Source: an uncultured Odoribacter sp. (GTDB lineage Bacteria; Bacteroidota; Bacteroidia; Bacteroidales; Marinifilaceae). From it: a stretch of 11,391 nucleotides of DNA. The notes under the pieces were generated by a model. The model had not been told where the DNA came from and did no database searches. It saw only the letters and a list, made by a program, of their open reading frames with translations. Below are positions 6,459-11,391 of the stretch, in pieces. The stretch lies in assembly GCA_900548135.1 (NCBI GenBank), contig URJC01000051.1:1-11391 (forward strand), given 5' to 3'. Position numbers and translations under genes: made by a program. Each line of letters begins with the position of its first letter. Position 1 is the first letter of the stretch.

Positions 6459-6495
6459 AACGCAATGTATTTAAAACTAATACATTGCGTTTTTA
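6459..6495 (+). terminator. Intrinsic terminator after tRNA-Arg
   Basis: A perfect 13-base inverted repeat, AACGCAATGTATT at 6459-6471 and its complement at 6479-6491, encloses a 7-base loop and leads into a T run (6490-6494). It starts 8 bases after the mature tRNA end. Confidence 0.88.
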
Positions 6496-6565
6496 TTAAG
6501 AACTATTTTGAAAACAGAATACGGTTGTTAAAATAGGACTTTATCCAGATTAAAAAGAATCATTT

Positions 6566-9049
6566 ATGCAGCCTAAACTCTCCAAACATACTCAATTCAA
6601 AGTCATCGGTGGATATACGTTACTTTTTCTACTGACAATATTCTCAACGATATTGATATACAGGCAAATCACTAAGCTCATTGTCAATGAAGAAAATGTC
6701 AGTGATGCCAACCGTAAACTATTCATTGTAGGTAATACCATCACTGGCCTCTATGAGGCCGAAACCTTAGGCAATGCTTTTATCCAAACCGGACTAAGTA
6801 GTTATTTCCGGCAATATATGTCCATCATGGACGTAACCGAAGCCAATATTGATTCTTTAAGGGACTTAACTACCCGACTAGACCAATTACTCCGGATCGA
6901 CACAATTAGTAATCTGTTGGAGAACAAAATACGTAACATGAAAGACCTTGTCTACGTGAAACGATCATTTGTTCCGGAAGAATTTTATAATAAAGCAATC
7001 GCCACCATCGAATCGGACAAGGACTCCCTGAAAAAAGAATCCAATGTCCGGAAACGTTATGTCACTACCCTGGATAGTACGTATGTCAAAAACGAAAATA
7101 AAAAAAGACGTTGGTTCTCCAGAGCTCAACCCGATTCTGTACTGACAGTCACCAAGACCCAGCATGTGATTGTTGACACTTTAAATTATTCGTTACGAAA
7201 CACAGATACTGTAGTCAATATCCTGCGGTCCACTTGGGAAGATGTTCAAAAACAAACCCAGACCATCACAAAACAGATCAACCGTAAAGAATACGCTTTA
7301 ATTAAACAGAGTACAGTCATTACTGACCAATTAAGAAGAATATTGGGTGAATATGAAAAAGAAGAAATCAACCATGCCTATTTAAAACAATACAACCGCG
7401 AACAGACCATTACAACTATGATCCGCATCTTCGCCCTGGTTGCAGCAATCTCATTTTTATTGGTTGTTTTTTTTACCTTTTTCATCCTGCGTGATCTTTC
7501 CCGTAGCCAACGTTATAGACGTGAACTCGAGTCCGCCAACCGATATACGGCCCAATTGCTCGAAAGCCGGGAGAAAATGATTCTAACAGTGACCCACGAC
7601 ATCAAATCTCCTCTTAGTTCTATTATCGGATATATTGAATTACTCCGGAATACCCCGGTCAATGACAGGCAAAGTTATTTCCTGAAAAATATGCAAGGCT
7701 CGTCAGAACATATTCTAAAACTAATAGGCAACTTACTGGACCTGTCTAAATTGGAAAATAACAAAATAATCATAGAAGAAGTCATATTTCAACCAGCCCG
7801 TTTATTCCAGGAAATAACCGATACTTTTATCCCGCTAGCATCAGCAAAACACCTGGAATTACAAAGCAAATTCGGAGCAGACCTCAACCAGGATTATAAA
7901 GGCGACGCCCTCCGTATCCGGCAAATTGTTACTAATATTTTATCCAACGCCATTAAATACACAACAGAAGGCTCTGTTAGCTTTACAGCTACCAGCTCTA
8001 CAGACGATAAACAAATCATGCTGAAAATCAGGGATACGGGATCAGGCATGACTCCGGAAGAACAAAAGTTAATCTTTCAGGAATTTACCCGTCTAAAATC
8101 ACATTCAGCCATAGAGGGGACAGGATTAGGCCTGACTATTACATTAAAACTAATCCATTTATTACAAGGAAAAATAAAACTACAAAGTGAACCCGGCAAA
8201 GGCAGTTGTTTTACTATTACTTTACCGCTCCGTAAGGTTCTATCTACTGAAAAACGTCCTTCTAATATTTCCAATTTCCTTCCGAAGACAGAGCTTTCCG
8301 GCCTCAAAATCTTACTGGTAGACGACGACCCCTTGCAACTCGAAATGACTGTGGGATTATTAAGTCATTATGGTATTCAAACCGACATAACCACTCAACC
8401 TGAAAAAGTCCTGCACAAATTACAAACCGAACACTATGATCTGGTATTTTCAGACATTCAAATGCCCGGGATGAGTGGTCTGGAATTAGTGAAACAAATC
8501 CGTCAATATCCGGGAAGCAGATTCTCACAACTCCCGGTTGTCGCTCTTTCTGCAGATTCTGATAAACAAGAATCAGACTACCAACAGGCAGGTTTCACTT
8601 CTTATCTCAGCAAACCCTTCAATTCTAATCAACTGATACAACTAATCTGCCGGTTAACAAATAACAAAATGGCTCCCCAACAAAACCAGGTCAGCGAATC
8701 ACAATTGCCAGATTCCCGAGGGTATACCTTATCAAACATCCGGATGTTTACAGACAACGACCCCGAAGCCTTGAAAAAAATCATCGGTTCATTTTTGGCT
8801 AACACCCGGGAACATCTTATCCTATTAGAGAAATATCAAAACGAAAAACAATGGAAAGCACTCAGTCAGCTGGCGCATAAAATGCTCCCAATCTTCCGCC
8901 AAATAGAAGCAACTGCTATTGTTGAGATATTACAATACCTCGAACATCCGGAAAAGGAACAGCTGACTGAAAAAGATATGGGGCAATTCACTGAAAAAGT
9001 AATCCCTCAAATAAAGAAATTATTGGAAAACCTGGAAAAAGACACCTAA
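6566..9049 (+). CDS. Hybrid sensor histidine kinase with receiver and HPt domains
   Basis: 827 residues. Membrane helix 1 is at about 13-31 and helix 2 at about 284-308. Between them is a periplasmic domain of about 250 residues that I cannot assign to a known sensor family; it looks helical and has a basic patch near 175-186. The cytoplasmic kinase core has the H-box TVTHDIKSPLSSIIGY (phospho-His H344). Its ATPase domain has N-box QIVTNILSNAIKYT (453-466), G1 box RDTGSGMT (489-496), F-box FTRL and G2 box EGTGLGLTI (517-525). A receiver domain (579-697) has acidic residues D586-D588, phospho-acceptor D630 and K683. A C-terminal HPt domain (about 718-825) has H771 in LAHKML. This gives an internal His-Asp-His relay whose final partner would be a separate response regulator. 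The obvious candidate is the convergent sigma-54 regulator gene, which is broken here. I see only a weak promoter candidate (TTTG 6507-6510, poor -7). Confidence 0.95.
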   Translation: MQPKLSKHTQFKVIGGYTLLFLLTIFSTILIYRQITKLIVNEENVSDANRKLFIVGNTITGLYEAETLGNAFIQTGLSSYFRQYMSIMDVTEANIDSLRDLTTRLDQLLRIDTISNLLENKIRNMKDLVYVKRSFVPEEFYNKAIATIESDKDSLKKESNVRKRYVTTLDSTYVKNENKKRRWFSRAQPDSVLTVTKTQHVIVDTLNYSLRNTDTVVNILRSTWEDVQKQTQTITKQINRKEYALIKQSTVITDQLRRILGEYEKEEINHAYLKQYNREQTITTMIRIFALVAAISFLLVVFFTFFILRDLSRSQRYRRELESANRYTAQLLESREKMILTVTHDIKSPLSSIIGYIELLRNTPVNDRQSYFLKNMQGSSEHILKLIGNLLDLSKLENNKIIIEEVIFQPARLFQEITDTFIPLASAKHLELQSKFGADLNQDYKGDALRIRQIVTNILSNAIKYTTEGSVSFTATSSTDDKQIMLKIRDTGSGMTPEEQKLIFQEFTRLKSHSAIEGTGLGLTITLKLIHLLQGKIKLQSEPGKGSCFTITLPLRKVLSTEKRPSNISNFLPKTELSGLKILLVDDDPLQLEMTVGLLSHYGIQTDITTQPEKVLHKLQTEHYDLVFSDIQMPGMSGLELVKQIRQYPGSRFSQLPVVALSADSDKQESDYQQAGFTSYLSKPFNSNQLIQLICRLTNNKMAPQQNQVSESQLPDSRGYTLSNIRMFTDNDPEALKKIIGSFLANTREHLILLEKYQNEKQWKALSQLAHKMLPIFRQIEATAIVEILQYLEHPEKEQLTEKDMGQFTEKVIPQIKKLLENLEKDT

Positions 9050-9052
9050 AAC

Positions 9053-9868
9053 TTATTCGATAGCATAAAGCTTCATTTTATTGTATAATGTTTTACGGTC
9101 TATTTTTAGCAGACGGGCTGCTTCGCTCTTATTGTTATTGCATTTAACCAGAGCTTCGCGGATAAGGTCTATCTCCCGTTTTTCACCTTTTAGTGCCATT
9201 TCACTTTCCTCCTTGACTGTAGCTTGAGACAATTCTGAAGGGATATGCTCCAAGGTAATAAAATCCCCTTGACACAATAGTGTGGCTCTCTTCACCACAT
9301 TCCTCATCTCCCGTAAGTTACCGGGCCAATTATAATTCCGGAATACCTCCATTACCACTTCGTCAAATCCCACGACTTCTTTACCTAATTCTTCATTTGA
9401 AGCTGCCAGGAAATGATTGGCAAATACAGGAATATCTTCCCGACGGTCACGCAAACTCAATGCCTGCAAAGAAAATTCATTTAACCGATGATATAAATCT
9501 TCCCGGAAATTCCCTTCAGCAACTGCTTTTTTCAGATTCTCATTGGTAGCTGAAATAATACGGACATCAAAAGAAATTTCCTTATCACTACCCACCGGCT
9601 TTACCTTCCGTTCCTCCAAAGCCCGTAATAACTGAACCTGAACATCATAACTCAAATTTCCGATCTCATCCAGAAAAATCGTCCCCCCTGAAGCTTGTAC
9701 AAAATATCCGGTCTTATCATTCACAGCCCCTGTAAATGCTCCTTTCACATGTCCAAAAAATTCACTTGCAGCCAAATCCTTGGGAATTGCCCCACAGTCT
9801 ACAGCAATAAAAGGAGCTTCTTTACGGTTGCTCTGCATATGAATCAAACGGGCAATATACTCTTTCCC
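9053..9868 (-). CDS. AAA+ and DNA-binding fragment of the broken sigma-54 regulator
   Basis: The frame is open from 9868, just after a TGA at 9877-9875, to TAA 9055-9053. The first ATG is at 9838 and a TTG is at 9847. Numbering from the TTG, it shows the sigma-54 contact loop GAFTGA (36-41), Walker B GGTIFLDEIG (54-63), sensor I SATNENL (99-105), arginine-finger region FREDLYHRL (114-122) and sensor II WPGNLREM (174-181). A C-terminal Fis-type helix-turn-helix (about 226-262, KSEAARLLKIDRKTLYNKM) follows. Without Walker A it cannot work as an ATPase even if re-initiation occurs. The DNA-binding tail could in principle still bind enhancer sites. I think it is more likely untranslated. Confidence 0.65.
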   Translation of the reverse strand, partial: GKEYIARLIHMQSNRKEAPFIAVDCGAIPKDLAASEFFGHVKGAFTGAVNDKTGYFVQASGGTIFLDEIGNLSYDVQVQLLRALEERKVKPVGSDKEISFDVRIISATNENLKKAVAEGNFREDLYHRLNEFSLQALSLRDRREDIPVFANHFLAASNEELGKEVVGFDEVVMEVFRNYNWPGNLREMRNVVKRATLLCQGDFITLEHIPSELSQATVKEESEMALKGEKREIDLIREALVKCNNNKSEAARLLKIDRKTLYNKMKLYAIE

Positions 9869-10364
9869 AGAAAATCAACACCGTCATCATAGTCGGTGCA
9901 ACCAACCGGATGTATTCATACAATTTATCCGCATCCTGACTCGTCCCTTTTATATAAGTTGTAGCTTGCTCTTTTTTCTCCCGTTTCTTACCAATAGGTT
10001 GTGACTTTTGTTCCAAAGCATCCTGGATTTTTTTCAGAATCTCATCCGGAATCACCGGTTTCGCCACATAATCAAATGCTCCTAGTTTTATCGCCTGTAC
10101 AGCTGTATGAATATCCGCATACCCTGTCATTAGAATAACCTGTACTTCCGGTGTTTTTTCCTTGATATTTTTCAATAAATACATACCATCCTCGTCCGGA
10201 AGCCTCAAATCAGTCAAAATTACATCGTACTTAGCTTCTTTCGTTTTGCTTAATGCCTCCCGACATGAAAAAGCCTCATCAACTTGAAAACCTTTTTTAG
10301 TTAACCAAGTTTTCAACATTAAACAAAAAGTGGTATCATCATCTACTAATAAAATTCTTGCCAT
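9822..10364 (-). CDS. Receiver-domain fragment of the broken sigma-54 response regulator
   Basis: This is the part that would still be translated from the normal start. It has 180 residues, of which 1-165 are native and 166-180 are an out-of-frame tail (WERVYCPFDSYAEQP) ending at TAA 9824-9822. The receiver fold is complete: VDDD (7-10), phospho-acceptor D52 in LTDLRLPDEDG, T80 in LMTGYAD and K102 in VAKPVIP. A lysine-rich linker (about 118-135) and the first strand of the AAA+ domain follow. Such a product could still take up phosphate from the kinase relay but lacks output, so it might act as a phosphate sink (inference). The start ATG at 10364 is preceded by AAGAATAAGAAAG on its strand, with no clear Shine-Dalgarno sequence. 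Confidence 0.7.
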   Translation of the reverse strand: MARILLVDDDTTFCLMLKTWLTKKGFQVDEAFSCREALSKTKEAKYDVILTDLRLPDEDGMYLLKNIKEKTPEVQVILMTGYADIHTAVQAIKLGAFDYVAKPVIPDEILKKIQDALEQKSQPIGKKREKKEQATTYIKGTSQDADKLYEYIRLVAPTMMTVLIFWERVYCPFDSYAEQP

Positions 10365-10553
10365 TCTTTCTTATTCTTAAAATCGCTAATCCAGAAGCTA
10401 TATCAAACCGGAATCCGACATCCGCATTATTCCTGTGAATCACATTGCGAAATTAAGAAATATTTTTATTCCTCCTACGCCTAACTCCCGCACATTCTCA
10501 ATAAGAAAAGATTTAAAAATCATTTTTATAGATAAATAGCAAAAGGTCACGGA
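10365..10553. other. Intergenic region upstream of the response regulator
   Basis: 189 bases between the small exported-protein gene and the regulator, both on the minus strand. I see no gene, no sigma-54 promoter (GG-N10-GC type) and no strong terminator. TAATTTCG on the minus strand, near 10454-10447, is a one-mismatch relative of the -7 element but lacks a -33 partner. An 11-base palindrome, TGTGAATCACA, lies at 10434-10444. Confidence 0.4.
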
Positions 10554-10940
10554 TCAATTCCAAGCCACAACCTGTCTGGGCTCAATCATTTGCTGAGACA
10601 AATATTCACCTTCACTGGTATAGAAAGTAATCAACTTGTTGTTTCCGTTCTTCAATATAAGTTTATAGATATCTTCATATTCACAAAACACCTCATCGAT
10701 AGAAAAAGCAACATATTTCGTCAATACAGCTGACTTCACTTTTTGGGGTAAGTCCGCAATTTCCATTCGGGTATAATAAGCATTTCCCAGCATCAAATCA
10801 TCCACCTTAACAGAAGGCATTTGTTTTCCTTTCTCTAAATTTTTAACCAACGATTTTGAAGGAGATACAACATCTACTGCAAATATTGTTAAAACAAAAA
10901 CTACCATCATTGTTCCGATCAGAATACCTTTATTTTTCAT
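10554..10940 (-). CDS. Small exported protein, possibly PepSY-like
   Basis: 128 residues from the ATG at 10940. The frame stays open upstream to 11021, but that would add 27 AT-rich-coded residues and overlap a possible promoter. The chosen start also gives a normal signal peptide (MKNKGILIGTMMVVFVLTIFA, with cleavage expected near residues 22-30). The mature part includes EIADLPQKVKSAVLTKYVAFSIDE, then YEDIYKLILKNGNNKLITFYTSEGEYL. This pattern, 'LP..VK.A....Y....I..V......Y...L..G..K....F...GE.L', recalls Bacteroidetes PepSY-like periplasmic proteins, but I cannot confirm it by eye. There is no lipobox. Location is probably periplasmic. It lies upstream of the sigma-54 regulator gene on the same strand with a 189-base gap, so coregulation is uncertain. 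Confidence 0.75.
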   Translation of the reverse strand: MKNKGILIGTMMVVFVLTIFAVDVVSPSKSLVKNLEKGKQMPSVKVDDLMLGNAYYTRMEIADLPQKVKSAVLTKYVAFSIDEVFCEYEDIYKLILKNGNNKLITFYTSEGEYLSQQMIEPRQVVAWN

Positions 10941-11018
10941 AACATGTGAATTTTTAAATAATTTTCCCGTTTTATAAATTAAAAGAGAAAAAAACATGCC
11001 ATAAAAAACAAACGCTAG

Positions 11019-11048
11019 CAAAAATCAAATTATATCACACATTATCAA
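11019..11048 (-). promoter_or_regulatory. Possible promoter of the small exported-protein gene
   Basis: On the minus strand, TTG (11048-11046) is followed after 19 bases by GATTTTTG (11026-11019), one mismatch from TAnnTTTG. Transcription would start near 11012, giving a leader of about 70 bases to the ATG at 10940. This supports that start over the longer frame beginning at 11021. Confidence 0.3.
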
Positions 11049-11111
11049 TACATTAAAAACCAACATAAAAATAATACTTCTATTTACAAGTGTAGAAAAA
11101 TGCGGAAACAT

Positions 11112-11126
11112 GTGGAAAAATTCCAC
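11112..11126 (-). terminator. Weak hairpin at the end of argH
   Basis: GTGGAA and TTCCAC form a perfect 6-base stem around a 3-base loop and touch the argH stop codon (11128-11126). On the argH strand, T-rich sequence follows about 10 bases later rather than at once, so this is a poor terminator candidate. Confidence 0.2.
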
Positions 11127-11391
11127 TATGCCATCAGATTTTCCTCAGCGTTGTATACTTTTTGAATATCCCAACCTGATTTATGCCGTTCAAATTTTAA
11201 GCGGATTTGTTCCAGGCACAGATTACCGATACTCCCTTCATGGGTATGATGTAACGGACGGCAAGTATCACTATCATATTCACCAGCCTGTACTTTCAAA
11301 CCAACTTTCTTATAAGCTTCCCGAAAAGGCATTCCGGCAGCCACCATATCATTTACATCTTCAACAGTAAAAAGATAATTATAGCGCTTGT
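11126..11391 (-). CDS. argH: Argininosuccinate lyase, C-terminal part, 5' end outside window
   Basis: About 87 codons are visible, from the right edge down to TAG 11128-11126. The first residues are KRYNYLFTVEDVNDMVAAG, followed by MPFREAYKKVG and then HHTHEGSIGNLCLEQI. MPFR-AYK-VG is a hallmark of the ArgH C-terminal region, and the HHTHEGSIGNL segment matches Bacteroidetes ArgH proteins. The enzyme splits argininosuccinate into arginine and fumarate, the last step of arginine synthesis, in the cytoplasm. The catalytic serine loop lies in the missing N-terminal part, so activity cannot be judged. The next gene downstream on this strand starts about 185 bases away and probably has its own promoter. 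Confidence 0.9.
   Translation of the reverse strand, partial: KRYNYLFTVEDVNDMVAAGMPFREAYKKVGLKVQAGEYDSDTCRPLHHTHEGSIGNLCLEQIRLKFERHKSGWDIQKVYNAEENLMA

Larger units (their letters stand above)
9053..10364 (-). pseudogene. NtrC-type sigma-54 response regulator, frameshifted by loss of the Walker A region
   Basis: Taken together, the two reading frames make a standard regulator with receiver, AAA+ and Fis-type helix-turn-helix domains. The frame changes at about 9870-9868. The N-terminal frame reads APTMMTVLIF up to 9870, and the C-terminal frame resumes with GKEYIARLIH from 9868. Family members have x-G-E-S-G-T-G-K-E here, so G-E-S-G-T is missing: 15 bases expected, 1 present, net loss 14. Both halves are otherwise free of stops and keep family motifs, so the event looks recent, or it is an assembly error. 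The gene converges on the hybrid kinase with 3 bases between stop codons, and I see no terminator between them. Loss of the P-loop would abolish ATP binding and hence activation of sigma-54 RNA polymerase. Confidence 0.82.

Noticed and set aside
6339..6536. 65-residue open frame spanning the exb terminator, tRNA-Arg and its terminator
   Set aside because: The DNA is fully explained by the tRNA and two hairpins, and the peptide has no recognisable features.
6507..6538. Promoter for the hybrid kinase (TTTG 6507-6510, TAAAATAG 6529-6536)
   Set aside because: The -7 part matches only four of the six fixed positions of TAnnTTTG.
9868..9872. Programmed ribosomal frameshift joining the two halves of the sigma-54 regulator
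   Set aside because: A one- or two-base shift would not restore the missing G-E-S-G-T residues, so the joined protein would still lack the P-loop.
10434..10444. Palindrome TGTGAATCACA resembling CRP half-sites
   Set aside because: The half-sites are separated by one base instead of the six of a CRP site, and a classical CRP site is not expected in this phylum; probably chance.
10941..11021. Longer start for the small exported protein (27 extra residues)
   Set aside because: It would bury the signal peptide, is encoded by AT-rich DNA like the intergenic region, and would overlap the best promoter candidate.
1..11391. CRISPR arrays, insertion sequences, integrases, toxin-antitoxin or restriction genes
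   Set aside because: I looked for repeated spacer units, terminal inverted repeats and such proteins on both strands and found none.

Overview
The window reads as chromosomal DNA from a member of the Bacteroidota, most likely order Bacteroidales. Four things support this: -7 elements of the TAnnTTTG type in front of gdhA and the tRNA gene; almost no Shine-Dalgarno sequences; a tRNA gene without an encoded CCA; and an exbB / membrane protein / exbD / exbD cluster together with a hybrid kinase carrying REC and HPt domains. I cannot name a genus. The content is mostly core-genome, and I see no phage, insertion sequence, CRISPR array or integrase.

Left part (1-3867, all + strand): the 3' end of dprA (DNA uptake and recombination), then gdhA (glutamate dehydrogenase) behind a well-formed Bacteroidetes promoter and followed by a clear intrinsic terminator, then tatD (metal-dependent deoxyribonuclease) and ansA (cytoplasmic type I L-asparaginase). 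gdhA and ansA both link amino-acid nitrogen to ammonia.

Middle (3868-6497, + strand): a four-gene TonB-energising operon, exbB, an unidentified four-helix membrane protein, exbD and a second exbD, with very tight spacing. An intrinsic terminator closes it. A -7 promoter element abuts that terminator and drives a single tRNA-Arg(CCG) gene, which has its own terminator. No tonB gene is present in the window.

Right part (6498-11391): an 827-residue hybrid sensor kinase (+ strand) converges, with only 3 bases between stop codons, on a minus-strand NtrC-type sigma-54 response-regulator gene. That gene is broken. About 14 bases covering the Walker A P-loop are missing, which shifts the frame between the receiver domain and the rest of the AAA+ domain. 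Upstream of it on the same strand is a small exported protein, possibly PepSY-like, and then the 3' end of argH (argininosuccinate lyase), which runs off the window.

The strongest anomaly is the P-loop deletion in the sigma-54 regulator. Second is an ExbB-family protein in which the conserved glutamate of the third membrane helix appears to be replaced, while both ExbD partners keep their membrane aspartate. I did not find a clearly new multi-gene system. The unidentified membrane protein in the exb operon and the unclassified periplasmic sensor domain of the kinase are the least explained coding sequences.
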